Shown: piece after piece, positions 33,858 through 46,410 of the stretch
Numbering within the stretch: position 1 is the stretch's first letter
Layout: each line of letters opens with the position of its first letter
Origin: Sipunculus nudus
Lineage: Eukaryota > Annelida > Sipuncula > Golfingiida > Sipunculidae
Reading direction: 5' to 3'
DNA length: 64,000 nucleotides
Assembly: GCA_026874595.1 (NCBI GenBank)
Contig: CM049310.1
Span: 87,333,056 to 87,397,055, forward strand
Notes under the pieces: model-generated
What the model saw: only the letters and a program-made list of their open reading frames with translations
What the model was told of the DNA's origin: nothing
Databases searched by the model: none
Made by a program: the position numbers and the translations under genes

Positions 33858-34045
33858 CATATGTGCTGATTTTGAAAGGTTGCTTTTAATTTTGGTTTCT
33901 CTGACCTGAGAATGTCTTTGTTGAATGTGTTATGATTATTTTGATGCCACCACCCCCCCCCCCCCCGTATGTAATCCCATGAATATAAACAAAACCAATG
34001 ACCATTATGCATGGGATCGGGGTTTTCTAGCCTAAGTTATAAAGT
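33858..34045. repeat. Dispersed repeat family with poly-C run, copy 1
   Basis: It has GGTTTCTCTGACCTGAGAAT, GTCTTTGTTGAATGTG and a C14 run. Copies with the same order of phrases are at 35540-35710 and, inverted, at 56010-56200 and 56260-56460. Confidence 0.6.
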
Positions 34046-35006
34046 GTTTGTATTAACTAGAGAAGATTCATACCTGTGTATTTAGTATATTGAAATATAT
34101 TCTAAGGTGAAGGGGTTCTGGTGAATGGCATATTAATACTAAGCATAATAGAAGAATACTCTTCATCTGGTAACACAGATCTTTATTATAATTATACTTC
34201 AGTTCTTCCTTAGAAACTCTCTGAAAACAACCTTATTTCACTATCCATGGTGCATATTTTTTGGCAGCTTATTTCGGCTGCAAATTCATAATTCAAAGAG
34301 AGATGTGTTGAAAATGAGGCATGATCAAAGTTATTATGAACAAAAGAGAAATTTTAAATATTTAAGAAATACTTTTGATAATATATATTTGGAATTTTTT
34401 TTCTTGCCATCCCAAGTCAGGAATGTTAAGCAATCAAATATGTGATAGACAATAGTTTGGATATTGTCATGAAACATATAAATAATGTTACCAGCTGAGA
34501 GAAAGATAGTGGCTCCTAAAAGGAGACCTCATTCTTGTCAGACCAAAAAAAAGATGTCAGCTGATGTCTTATCAGATTTTTTAAGACATGTAAGAGTTGT
34601 CTTATCCAAATTAAACATATTTTCCGATTGGATGAATCAGAGTTAGATGGATATAATCATAAAGAGGTAGAAAGTGAAATATGTTTAACATACTGTTAAC
34701 TTAATTGCAATGATTTTACCTAACTTAGGGAAAATACAGATTGACAAGAATTCATAATAATGAAAGTTCATCTTGAACTATCAGATATGATTTCATATAA
34801 AAGAGAATACATTTACGATGGTAGAAAATATCTTATACAAGAGAATACATTTTTTATGGTAGAAAATTTATAAACAGACGGCTTGATTGTGTATGTACAT
34901 TTATGACACTGCTGTTGTTTTGTTATTGTTTTGTTATCTTGTTTATAACACTCATTTATGAATCTCAGTATTGCAGAACACAGGTTTTTGTATATATATT
35001 TCTATT

Positions 35007-35043
<37 letters not shown>

Positions 35044-35539
35044 ACACACCTGTTGTTTGTATATTTGTTCTTCAATCTGCACTGCTGCACCAAGGTTATA
35101 TGATACATTAAAACATTCCACAACTACACCTGATACATATCAAATCTGTATAGGCGTTGTATGTTCTTTTTATTTTATCTATGCAGTCATTGAAGCCTGT
35201 TTATGACTGTTGATTAAGCATGGCCTGTCACAGTATAAAAAGTAAAGAACTCAGGATTACGTTCACTGTTTCAATATTTAATGCAGAAATTATACTAAAT
35301 GAAGATTTTTTTTTTATAATGAAAATTTCAGAGAATGATTTTACGGAAAAGTTTGATATATAATATCAGGTGGAACTTTGAATGGGTCAGGTATAATCCA
35401 GTTCTGTTTACATTCTTATACCTCCTGTGTACAGGATGTATGAGCTTGTCAATATATAAGCAGCTAGTAACAGCAATGTTGAAAAATAAACAAAAAATAA
35501 TCCAAGGTTGTTGGTTAAATTTGTGCGGAAATTGAATGA

Positions 35540-35710
35540 TGACAAGTTTCAAAACGCCCTTTGCAAAACCCTGGTTTTTCTGACTTGCCGCAAGATGTCC
35601 TTGTTGAATGTGGATTATTTTGGCGGACCCCCCACATTATTTTATAAACTCCTGCATGTAAAGCAAATGATTGGCCTTTATGCGTAGGGATCGTTGTTTT
35701 CTGGCCTTTT
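35540..35710. repeat. Dispersed repeat family, copy 2
   Basis: It has AAACGCCCTTTGCAAAACCC, TTGTTGAATGTGGATTATTT and GGACCCCCCACATTA. The inverted relative at 56100-56200 reads AATAATCCAAATGCATTCAA and CAAAGGGCGTTTTGC. Confidence 0.65.
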
Positions 35711-38090
35711 TTATCAAATGTTTAAGGAACTATATTTAGTTAATAGACGCCAAATATCGAAATAGGACACTTTATATTCTTTGAATCAGCGTTGGCCTAA
35801 TGTCCCTTGCATCCCTATTTCAATATAAAATCCACGTGTGACATACATGACAATGCGGAGATACAGAAATTCATCTCTGTTGGTGCAGATGAGACGTGAT
35901 ACCATAATGAAACTGATCACGTATTTTAGTTCTTAACCAGGTTATACTTGCACTTACGACAGGTGAAATTCCATTCACACAATCATGCAAATCTAGGACA
36001 TGTATCTGTAAGCAAATAGAACTGACATGGATACAGATCAGAACCTGAAACTGGACTGACCAGTGATCAAAGGATCCATTATACGTGTATTGTTCAGAGT
36101 AAACCTAGCAGTACCTTACTGTGTATGTTTGTTTTTGCCAATGCGACCACGTTTTCACAGGAACTTTCTGGGGTGTATTCTGTGTTATATATCATGCTAA
36201 TGCCCAGTGCCGTAAGGTAAAGCTAAACATTAGACGTAGGGATCAGTAACTGAGGCCACTCCAAATTTATTGTTCTACGGATCCTGGGACCAAAATATAT
36301 AACTGGCGGGCGATTTTTTAACGGGTTGAGACAGTTTATGTGAAATTCTGCCTGTGGCATGAAAGATTATTGATTTGCGATAATTTCAGTGAAACCTTAT
36401 TGAAAACAACTTTTACCTACTGATAGTCTCAAAAGTTCTCTTGGAGGGGATTTTTGGTATGAGCAGCTTTTAGGAATGTTACTATTTTCTCATTTACACA
36501 AAAATGATCATTGAAATTACAAGGACCAATTGTTCTTGAGAACAGTTTTCATCGTTGTGGACCAAGGGATATGTTACTTTATATAACTGCAGGTTAATAG
36601 AACGAGTTAATGTTCAAATAGACAACAGGTACATATACAAACAGGTAATAAGTACAATAATAATGATGAATCTAAGGTTTTCAGTGTACATCATTCATTT
36701 ATGCTATATGTTATATACAGTAATAATGGCCATGATTCAATAGAAGCATGCAGTCCTTGTATTTTGTAGTGAAAGATCATTTGTTGTTGCATTAAAGCTG
36801 AGCAAAGTAAAGTTGTCAATTGGTTTTATCCTAAATGATACATCAGAAATGCTGGCATGGGCACAATAAATGTGCATTTATGTTGTGTTAAATACTGGAA
36901 AAGCTGTCATTGACACCAAATAAAAGTGTATACTTTGCGCATCTGCGTTCCTTTCATTCAGTATCACATTGATAACTCTGGCAGGTACATGTAGTTTACA
37001 TTCGTGTTTCCAAAAAATGGGAAGCAACTTTTTGCAGAACATATTCCTTATTGTGGTTTAAGGATGGTATAGGATGGAATAACAAGCGATTGGCTGGTAA
37101 ATTCCGCTTTGTCAGCATGCGACCTAATATGGTTTACTCGTGAATCTCCGCTGTATTTGAACTGAATGGTAGTGCAACTTGTAAGAAAACCTTATTAATA
37201 ATACTTGCGGTATATCCATGGCATAATTTCCACATGCGAACTGTGACACTCGTTGGTTTAGTGTGTACGCAATGACAACTCCCATGAGCGGTTTCGAAAA
37301 AAGTGTGAGAAATAAACCAATACATGTCGGGGTTGGATAAAGGATGTGGTACGAAAGTACTGCGAGTACAGAGTTTAGGCAATAATCTGCCTGCGGGGAG
37401 AGTTTGGTGACAATGAGAGGAGTATCGGCAAAGTTTATGGAGGAACAGCTTTTTTTGTACAACCCACAAATAAAATTGTAGTAGGCTTTCACACTTTTCA
37501 ATATTCCCCTTAAAAAAAATGTGGAACGCTTTCAGAAATGTTCAAGTTTTCTGTATATTTGATATCGTTTTGAAGCAGTTTCTGTTTCACGTTTACAAAC
37601 GCGTCAACACTGCAAATTAAACAACCTTGCGGCACAGATATACCCAGGCACTTTAAGAAGTGTCCCATCCATATTTAATCAAAGATATTCTAATTAATTT
37701 AGATGCCCTGCTTTCCCGTGTTCTCAGGAATTATTAAGGATCATGAAAGACCTGTTATTTCATCGGATTTGGTGAGCATCGGTAGCCTGTAAGTCCTGAT
37801 TTATCATGTATCAGTTACCTGGAAATTCCAGGATCTCTTGTTAAAAAATTCAAGTTTCAGGTCAAAATCTTAAAGATTATTCCATACTTAAAGGAGATCT
37901 TCCAGTCTTTGTTATTTCTAAACCATTCATCTAAATGAACGTGGAATCAGGTGATACTATTAGCCCCATGCAGCTAATTTTCGCTCTGAAAAACGATAAC
38001 ACTAAACACCTTGAGCATACAATCTCCAGATATGCAAGCACTGTACCAACGACTATACTTGTAAGATGAATGTTTGATACTCATGCATGA

Positions 38091-38092
<2 letters not shown>

Positions 38093-38143
<51 letters not shown>

Positions 38144-38158
38144 GCCGCGCGCGCGCGC
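38093..38158. repeat. (CT)n tract joined to (CG)n
   Basis: About 46 bp of CT repeats run directly into CGCCGCGCGCGCGCGC, a polypyrimidine tract abutting a Z-DNA-prone tract. It lies about 430 bp beyond the 3' end of the 337-aa minus-strand gene. Confidence 0.9.
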
Positions 38159-38587
38159 AATTTAGTGCGTATACTCTTCAATGCATGTGTGCATTTCTTG
38201 AGAGAGCACCCGCATTAGGAGCCACAGAAAATCAAGAAGTCATGTATGTAGAAACATTTATTTTTGTACGACAAAATGACCGGCAGATTTTTGTAAGGAA
38301 ATAGAATATACTTATAAAATAAAACATGTATATGAATATTTATATAGAAATACATATTTGTGAATAAATAATAGATGTCCACAGGTAAGACAAATATATA
38401 TGTGTGTGTGTGATGTATATGCGGACCATTCTAAATTATATATATATATATATATATATGACAGGCACATGCAAGTATAATAACCAGTTTTAATGGTAAA
38501 CAGTCTTGCAAAGAATAATGCCCATACTATTCTATATAAACTACCATTATAATATATATAATCCCCACGAACCTACCAGAAAACCGT

Positions 38588-39601
38588 TTAGTCCTTAGAG
38601 AAAATTTCTTCTAAACTAAGGTCTTCCTGGCAGTGGTAAGGACCACGCAAATAGCGACAATTCCTAAGGTCTGCCCACATATCGTCAGTGTCTTCTGATA
38701 TGGCCACCTTTTGTCGGGGTTTGCGCTTGGGTTTCTTTCGCAGCGTGTAAAGTCCATAACATTTTAGTTTCTGGTCGGTCGCAACTGAACCTTTGGTTGG
38801 ATACTCATCTTCTAACGTGGAACTCTTCTTGTTTTGGTCAGTGATTTCTTGCGTTCTTTCTGTGGGTGAGAGCGCGGGCAAAGAATGTCGTCGTTCTTTG
38901 GTTTCTGAGACCTGAGACGAAGTATCCTCCTGACTGCTGACGCTTCTATTATGGCTGCTTTCATGACTTTCTCTCGTCAGATCTGGGTCGCTCACTGCTG
39001 CAGCGGTTTGTCGGATGAGAACTGCTTTCCGGAGATCATTTTGCGATTGCGATGGGTTAAAGTCTAACAACAACCCTAGCAACTGGTTTCTGTTGACAAA
39101 TTTATCTTGTATTTTGTTATATGGAAATGCGAGTTCTGTGATTGTTTCTGATGATAATGCTACGGGTAAACTTTGGCTGCGTTGCCGTCTTTTATTGCCG
39201 ACTGTGGCGCTGCAGGGCCTCGGGGGTAGGTTGAACATGCTGCTCCTACGGGCTAGTAATCGCGGTGGCTCTGGCAAAGAATGGCGCCTCTCTTCGGCCG
39301 CAAACTGAAGACGTTCTTTCACTGTTAACACAGAGGACGTCGTCTCCATCTCCCGCCGTAGATCCCGAGCTTTCATGGTGAGTTTCGCAGACTCATGCGC
39401 GATTCTGTCAAGCTTAGACTTTAGCTGTCTATCAAGTTTGTTCAGCTCCGCCCCAAGACGATTATCTGCTTTCTTTGCTGCCATAGAAACGTTTCTTATT
39501 TTCTGGCGCTCAAGATGTTCCATCTCCACCTCATCTCGAGTTCGGATGAGGTCGTGCCTTCTTAAGTTCAAGGGCACTCTAGCGGTTGCTGCAGTTGTCA
39601 T
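38588..39601 (-). CDS. Orphan basic Ser-rich coiled-coil protein, 337 aa
   Basis: Intronless frame from ATG at 39601 to TAG at 38590-38588. I do not recognise the family. Residues ~20-90 are charged and heptad-like (VEMEHLERQKI, LGAELNKLDRQLKSKLDRI), probably a coiled coil. The middle is Ser/Arg-rich with three related motifs: RRHSLP (Ser108), RSQSLP (Ser144) and RRHSLP (Ser240). These fit basophilic kinase sites; RSQSLP fits the 14-3-3 mode 1 pattern exactly. The C-terminus is very basic (RKKPKRKPRQK, ~288-298), then acidic. A TATTTAAA box lies ~85 bp upstream of the ATG, and a minus-strand AATAAA lies at 38263-38258. Length, biased codon-level composition and flanking signals favour a real gene; an unseen upstream exon is possible. 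Confidence 0.75.
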   Translation of the reverse strand: MTTAATARVPLNLRRHDLIRTRDEVEMEHLERQKIRNVSMAAKKADNRLGAELNKLDRQLKSKLDRIAHESAKLTMKARDLRREMETTSSVLTVKERLQFAAEERRHSLPEPPRLLARRSSMFNLPPRPCSATVGNKRRQRSQSLPVALSSETITELAFPYNKIQDKFVNRNQLLGLLLDFNPSQSQNDLRKAVLIRQTAAAVSDPDLTRESHESSHNRSVSSQEDTSSQVSETKERRHSLPALSPTERTQEITDQNKKSSTLEDEYPTKGSVATDQKLKCYGLYTLRKKPKRKPRQKVAISEDTDDMWADLRNCRYLRGPYHCQEDLSLEEIFSKD

Positions 39602-39683
39602 CGTAAGTTCAAAACCACGTGCTTAATGTGATGCTCTCTTGCCGTCAAATCTAATGGCTAATAAAACTCTCTGGTAGCCCCCC

Positions 39684-39692
39684 GTTTAAATA
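39684..39692 (-). promoter_or_regulatory. TATA-like box of the 337-aa gene
   Basis: On the minus strand the sequence reads GGCTATTTAAACGGGGGGC, a TATA-like core set in GC-rich flanks, about 83-91 bp upstream of the ATG. This would place the transcription start near 39660 with a short leader. A CACGTG E-box lies in that leader at 39616-39621. Confidence 0.45.
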
Positions 39693-41041
39693 GCCATGAA
39701 TTTTTGCACACGATCCAGTTGTTTTTGTTTTGGGTACAGTAAGTGGCTCTAGATGACACCCAAGTACCACTGCTTTAAATCTAATTGACATACATAAGCT
39801 GGCAATTATAAGGCTAAGGTGCTGCGACTCTGGTACTTGACACCGTATGTACTTGGACCTATTGATCATTAATATGTTACCAAACAAGACCAATTCCACA
39901 TGTGTCAATAGGCCCCTGTTTACTGAATGTGCGTAATCTAGGGTTGATACAAGTGTGAGTCTACCTGGGTCGGGTCTTTTATTGCTGTGTGAATGTAGAT
40001 GCACCTAAATATGGGACGGGGTACTCTAAATGGTCAGCTATTACGTGCAACAAACGTGACAGTACAGTCACTGTATACAATGTCCGTTGCCTCGCCGTAA
40101 ACGTTCAATATAAATATGCCGAAGTCCTTTGCTTGCCGCGGGGTCTTAATACCCTTGCACCGAAACACTTTTGTTTCACTCGCTCCAGATACTGGTCTTA
40201 CTAATATATATCCATACAAATAATACAAATGTATGTTAACCCAGGTGAAATACTGGATAAAATGAGGTCACTGTTACAGACGCTAAGCGGAAACGTTTTC
40301 ACTTGTAACGACCGAATATCAGGTCAGTGAAGTAATACCTATTCCCGCAGCAAGATATATATATTGGTATAGGCGGTCAATAGAGTTTAAATACAGAAGC
40401 ATAAAAATTATAAAAAATATATCCTTTATGTTATATAGCAGCAAATTAAGAATGAACAAAGATTGTTATTTATTGTCGACTAATTTATGCCACACATGGG
40501 TCATTCCAAACAAATGATGAACATTTTCAATTAATCCTGGCACTATTGATAAAGTTTAATAATATCATCTGACTGAAAGCTTAATCTGAGCTATTGGGGT
40601 GGCCTGATGTCCGTCATCGGTCGGTCTGGCTACCCCTACCCCTCTATTACCTGTGCATGCACAAAACTGCGTGTAAATACCAAGGGACAGAAATTTCTCT
40701 CCTGTCGTTCAAATAAGTTCAACCAGGATTTTTAAAATAAAACAAAATTAAATATAATATCTCCGAATTAAATAAAACAACCATAAGAAACATTTAGTTA
40801 TATAATGTATTTTGTTTTATATCAATAGTTATTCCACTAAGCAACTGATTACTAGACGGGAATGAGTAAAGGTATAAGTATGTGATAGATTATGTCTAGC
40901 AACTTTCGGAAAACTGAATGTTAACTTTAAGCACGGTGTAAACTTTTTAGCCAGAAAAGTAACTTTGGTTAAACAATTTACTTTGCATTTTGGTTAAATT
41001 TGCTTTGGTGAATTCGTATGGAGAAATAGTAAATGCCTTTA

Positions 41042-41404
41042 GGTAAAAAAAAGTAAGGTTTGGTTCTCAGGCACTTTTTTCCAAAATTATTGCGGGCGGG
41101 CGTTTTTTTTTTTTTTGTTTTTTTTTTATTTTATTTTATTTTTTATGTATGTTTCGATAAAAATGTAAAATGATAAGGGAAAAGCATGAAAATAACATAT
41201 GTATTTTGCTAAACAAATAAAAGCATTTCATAGCAAAGGATATTTTATCAAAATTGTATGATTTTATCTTCTTGAAGGAAATGTCCGAGCGGCTGGAGCT
41301 CAAATTGGTCATTTTCTATTGAATATCAAAATAAAATTGTTTGATGCGGGGGTTTAAAATGGACGCGGGCGGTGCCTGAGAACCATACCTTTTATAATTT
41401 TTTC
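41042..41404. mobile_element. Harbinger-like MITE, copy 3 (inverted orientation)
   Basis: It ends in inverted repeats GGTTTGGTTCTCAGGCAC and GTGCCTGAGAACCATACC, with TTA at both flanks (41039-41041, 41405-41407). The phrase GCGGGCGGTGCCTGAGAACC and the interior (GAGCGGCTGGAGCTCAAATT) are the reverse complement of copy 2, so it is inserted the other way round. Confidence 0.82.
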
Positions 41405-43171
41405 TTAATATTTTACTTTTAATGAAGTGTATTTTATTGTATATATACTGGGCTGTATTGTATCTCATTGTTTTGGATATGTGCGACTTATGCGTTGTAT
41501 ATTTTAGATGTTGTGAAATGAAATAAGCGATGTGGAATACGCATTTTAGGACCCGATGGATGCAAAATAGATACACGTCTACGTATACACATGTAGCCAA
41601 GGTGGTTCGATCAATTAATAGTACATAAGCTTTGGGGCAACGGGGGCGGGGGGATGTCGCGGCGGGCGCCCCCAGTCTTTCGACCAATTGAGGCGAAATG
41701 GGTGCAGCGTTAATTAACCTTCAGTGCTGAGAGAGGGCTTTTCTTTTGGGACTTTGTTTGTCATATAAATTTTCATTAAAGGTCCAAATATCCAGTGTCG
41801 CTGGTAATGAAGACCAGTATCATGTGGAAGGACTGGTGGTGGATTGAAGGGATTGAAATGTTAAGTACTTCATGTTAATCAAAACGATATAAATAAGAAA
41901 TACATACAAAATGCTTTAAATATATAAACTGATCACCATACATATAGACGGGTCTGCTTAAGAATATAACGATTTTAGAGTAATCATATACAGGACAATG
42001 AGTAAATTTAGCCTTGAATTCTGGTCTTTGATTTGAAAATTAGGCCTACATATTAAATTTTCAAGTAAGCATGGAAATAGTATATCCATTGGATCTCAGT
42101 AGGCTATATTTCTTTCAGGCTTAAAATACCATGCACGCCTATAGTTTGAGTCAAATTTTAACACGGTGATATGCGGTAGATTATATATGAGGGTATGAAT
42201 ATAATCAACTTTGGACGCCATGATTCTGTAAATTCAATATTTGGTAATTTTAACCGTGTTCTGCTTAATTATGATTAAAAATCATATAATTATATAATTA
42301 TAATTATATATATATATATATATATAATGCATTATTTGAACAAAAGAAAAATACATGCATTAATAAGTGTAGTGTTGTAACATAATTGTAACTTTTAAGT
42401 AGAAGATGGTCAGCACACATGTAAAAGAACTGAAATGGATTAACTATTATATGTCAATGAATCTGTCAAAGGATTCTACATTTTTTATCATATAGAGCTC
42501 CTGATAATGAATAACATAATGAACGTTTTCGTAGATAATTTTTTTTCAGCAATTAAGTTCGAACTATAACCAGTTTGAATTTAAAAGAAATAAAGATAGT
42601 CTGACCTGAGGTAATTAAAGTACATAAACGCAAGAAATATTAGAAGTGAAAAATACTCATTGATTGTTATTTGCATACCCTTTTTTAGGTTTATATTATT
42701 ATTGAAAATGCAGCTTTCTGACATAAAGCCTGGCCATCTAGCTCCAGTGACAGTAGCTGAGTATTAAGAGGTGATTTTAATTACCCCAGAATCAAGAAAC
42801 CGGAAGCTTTCATATAGTCTCTTGGTGTACTTCAGGGTAAATTTTAAAAATGAGGCATAGCAAGCGTCTAGTGAAAGTACAAATAGCTTGCATGGATTGT
42901 TTAACAGTTTTTGGCCATCCACCATCATGTTACAGAACAATCACATGGTTTGGAGACTTCACTTCTGCACACAAACAAAATAGAAAAGAGAAAAAGTAAA
43001 AAAGCATGAGATAAATGTAAAAGTCTGACACTCTTTACATTTACATTACAGACAACATCTTGCTAAGCTTTCGTTCTTTCTTCACAAAATTTCAACAAAT
43101 ACAGCAAAACTAGTTTCTCTTTAGGTCAATAGGAACCTTTAGAACTGATAATAAATATACATTATTATATA

Positions 43172-43211
<40 letters not shown>

Positions 43212-43739
43212 TTACATTACAGACAATATCTTTCTTGTTTTTCTTCTTTCTTTTCCATATGGGAATAACATTACCATAACCGCGCATAGAGAAACATGAA
43301 AATATTTTTTTTTTACTTAAAACGCTATATTTTATATCTATGTGTGTGCATACTCAATAAAATAACATAAAATAAATTTGAGTTAACAAACATAACACTT
43401 GCCAGTAGTTGACTGGTATAAGTGTCAGCAGAATTTAAGGGGGGGCGCGCCCCCATATGTATACGCCCCTGCAGTGGCAGACGCAGGATTTTAAAGTGGG
43501 GTATGGTCAAACCCAGGAAGAACTAGAATACGGGTAGTCGACAAGCGACTACGTGTATCCGCCTAAATCAGAGTAGGACGGGTGAAGTGAGGCATGGATT
43601 GAGTGGCAAGAGGAGATAGAGTTACATGTGTTACATATTAGAATGGATGTTTGCCACGTAAACATGTTTGTAGGTGGCACCACCTGTTATTTGAACGAGA
43701 AACTATCCAAGATCTATACACATGCAAAATTTTAGGTGG

Positions 43740-45330
43740 AAAAGTCAAACCACTGCAGAGATATGAGTGATTTTATCCCACATCATTTTTGTGTATGTTA
43801 TAAAGCTATCCAAGGGCTACATTTGTGTAAAAATGTTTTCCTGATTTGTCAAACGAGTCTGGAGATATAAGCATTAATGTCTGCAGCGTGAACGTGAATG
43901 AAGCTGGCGCAACCTGTCATAAAATCAAGAAAGCTATCCAGGATGTATACGCATGCCGAATTACAGGTAATTTGGTCAAACCACCGCAGAGATATGAGTG
44001 ATTTTTACCCAAGGCAGACAAACAGATGGACGCTGTGAAAAAAAAAAATTGCTGCAGGTGGCGCCACCATTTTTGTGTAAGTTATAAAGCTATCCAAGGG
44101 CTACATTTGTGGAAAAATGTTTTCTGATTGGTCAAACGAGTCCGAAGATATAAGCTAAATGTTTGCGTCCGAAGATATAAGCTAAATGTTTGCAGGGTGA
44201 ACGTGAATGAAGCTGGCGCCACCTGTCATAAAATCAAGAAAATTATCCAGGATGTATACGCATGCCGAATTACAGGTAATTTGGTCAAACCACTGCAGAG
44301 ATATGAGTGATTTTAACCCAAAGCAGACAAACAGATGGACGCTATGAAAAAATGGCTGCAGGTGGCGCCACCATTTTTGTGTAAGTTATAAAGCTATCCA
44401 AGGGCTACATTTGTGTGATATTTTTTTCCTGATTGGTCGAACGAGTCCGGAGATATGAGCATGGAAGTCTACAGCGTGAAAATGAATGAGGCTGGCGCCA
44501 CCTGTCATAAAATCAAGAAAGTTGTCCAGGATGTATACGCATGCCGAATTACAGGTAATTTGGTCAAACCACTGCAGAGATATGAGTGATTTTTACCCAA
44601 GGCAGACAAACAGATAGACGCTGTGAAAAAATGGCTGCAGGTGGCGCCACCATTTTTGTGTATGTTATAAAGCTATCCAAGGGCTACATTTGTGTAATAT
44701 ATTTTTCCTGATTGGTCGAACGAGTCCGGAGATATGAGCATGGATGTCTACAGCGTGAACATGAATGTAGGTGGCGCTACCTGTCATAAAATCAAGAAAC
44801 CTATGCGTGATGTATACGCATGCCGAATATCAGGTATTTTGTCAAACCACTGCAGAGATATGATTGATTTAACCAAAAGCAGACAAACAGATGGACGCTG
44901 TGCAAAAATGGCTGCAGGTGGCGCCACCATTTTTGCGTATGTTATAAAGCTATCCAAAGGCTACATTTGAGTATTTTTTTTTCCTGATTGGTCAAACGAG
45001 TCCCGAGATATGAGCTTGGATGTCTGCAGCGTGAATGTGAATGTAGGTGGCGCCACTGGTCATAAAATCAAGAAAGCTATCTAGGATGTATACGCATGCC
45101 GAATTTCAGGTGAATTAGTCAAACCACTGCAGAGATATGAGTAATTTTAACCCAAGGATGATGAACAGATGGACTCTGTGCAAATATGGTTGCAGGTGGC
45201 GCCACCATTTTTTGTGTATGTTATAAAGCTATCCAAGGGCTACATTTGTACATTTTTTTTTTTCCTGATCGGTCAAACGGTTCTCGAGATATGTGGATTT
45301 ATGTGTGGAAACAGACGCACAAACGGACGC
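43740..45330. repeat. ~280-bp satellite, about 5.5 units
   Basis: The phrase AACCACTGCAGAGATATGAG recurs at about 43749, 43980, 44288, 44568, 44846 and 45122 (spacings about 231, 308, 280, 278 and 276 bp). Each unit also has AAAGCTATCCAAGGGCTACA, TGATTGGTCAAACGAGTC and two copies of the palindrome GGTGGCGCCACC or near versions, about 140 bp apart. No stable frame is conserved. Confidence 0.9.
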
Positions 45331-45979
45331 TGGGCAGAGAGGAAAGGTCAGAGGTCAAGGCCAATTAGTTAGGCACCAGTTCACATGGCGGCGGCGGCGG
45401 AACCCGGTCAAAAACATAGTATACGCAAAACTTCGTTTTAGCGGATACAATTATGAGAAAAGCTCCAGAAAAGTGGCGGGGACCAGGCCGCAAAAATTGG
45501 TTCCACTACTCCACTATAGCGTGTACATCCACTCGCGGGTCTATATATGTGGGTCCTATGACCCTTTTTTATATTCAGATTATTTAATCATTTTTATATT
45601 TCAAGCTTTGAAATGTAATTTTTTACAATAACCTGTGATGTTAACTACCAGCGGTAGAATTATACTTGAACCACAGATAACTAAAGTAAGCTGAGAGGTT
45701 GCTGTATGATTTTGGACGAGGTCATAGTTCTGCACAATAGTGACGGGGCGAGAACGATGGTGGCGACACCTGCAGGGTTGTTGCAGAATTAAAATGATTT
45801 CATCAGGTCATCGGGGATTCCCCACAGTTTCAGTTTTGTCGAAATATTTTCCCAGCAAGACTACATATTAGATGCGAGACTGGAAAACATAGGAAATTCA
45901 TCTATAGGTGAGAAAATCTGTCTGTATTATCTAATCCTAACTACTTGAATGCTTGTATAACAATCAATACAGTCTTCAT

Positions 45980-46013
45980 GGGGGGGGGGGGGGGGGGGGG
46001 GGGGGGGGAGGGG
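45980..46013. repeat. G29 homopolymer run
   Basis: Twenty-nine G in a row, then A and four more G. Exact length is uncertain because such runs are prone to sequencing and assembly error. Confidence 0.85.
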
Positions 46014-46210
46014 TATAACAAGGAAGTAAGCCCAAGTCATGGCAAGAGTCCAAAGTTGAAGATATATATTTGATAAATGTTCAGTTTGAACTGTTCACTC
46101 AAACTCCTGCAACCCTGGTGGTCCAATGATAGGTCATAGGCAATCCTGTGGCAAATAACATATACTCTTTAAACTACCCGAGTATATACTGATTCATAAA
46201 TACCCACTAA

Positions 46211-46237
46211 CCCCCCCCCCCCCCCCCCCCCGGCCCC
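46211..46237. repeat. C21 homopolymer run
   Basis: Twenty-one C, then GG and five C. It lies about 200 bp from the G29 run and is complementary to it. Confidence 0.85.
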
Positions 46238-46329
46238 CATACAATAATGGATATCAAATCTAAGTTCAAATATCATGGCAATTTCATGAGCTTATCTGAA
46301 GAGCGAATGGAAAACAGCATTTGATAGCA

Positions 46330-46333
<4 letters not shown>

Positions 46334-46408
<75 letters not shown>

Positions 46409-46410
46409 AT
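46334..46410. repeat. (AT)n microsatellite
   Basis: About 75 bp of AT dinucleotides with one interruption. Confidence 0.95.

Larger units (their letters stand above)
33437..38587. other. 3' flank of GGT7-like gene and intergenic DNA
   Basis: No further gene is supported. Possible poly(A) signals on the plus strand are an ATTAAA near 34609 and an AATAAA at about 35485. The stretch holds two copies of a dispersed repeat (33858-34045 and 35540-35710), AT microsatellites at 34998-35040 and 38439-38460, and a CT/CG tract at 38093-38158. From about 35560 rightward CpG is clearly more frequent than in the GGT7-like introns. Open frames near 37124-37501 resemble nothing I know. Confidence 0.55.

Noticed and set aside
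37124-37501. A 125-codon minus-strand open frame
   Set aside because: A second frame is open over the same stretch, no domain or splice context is visible, and it is in an intergenic region.
41316-41687. A 123-codon minus-strand open frame
   Set aside because: Its end overlaps a Harbinger-like MITE and the rest shows no recognisable protein features.
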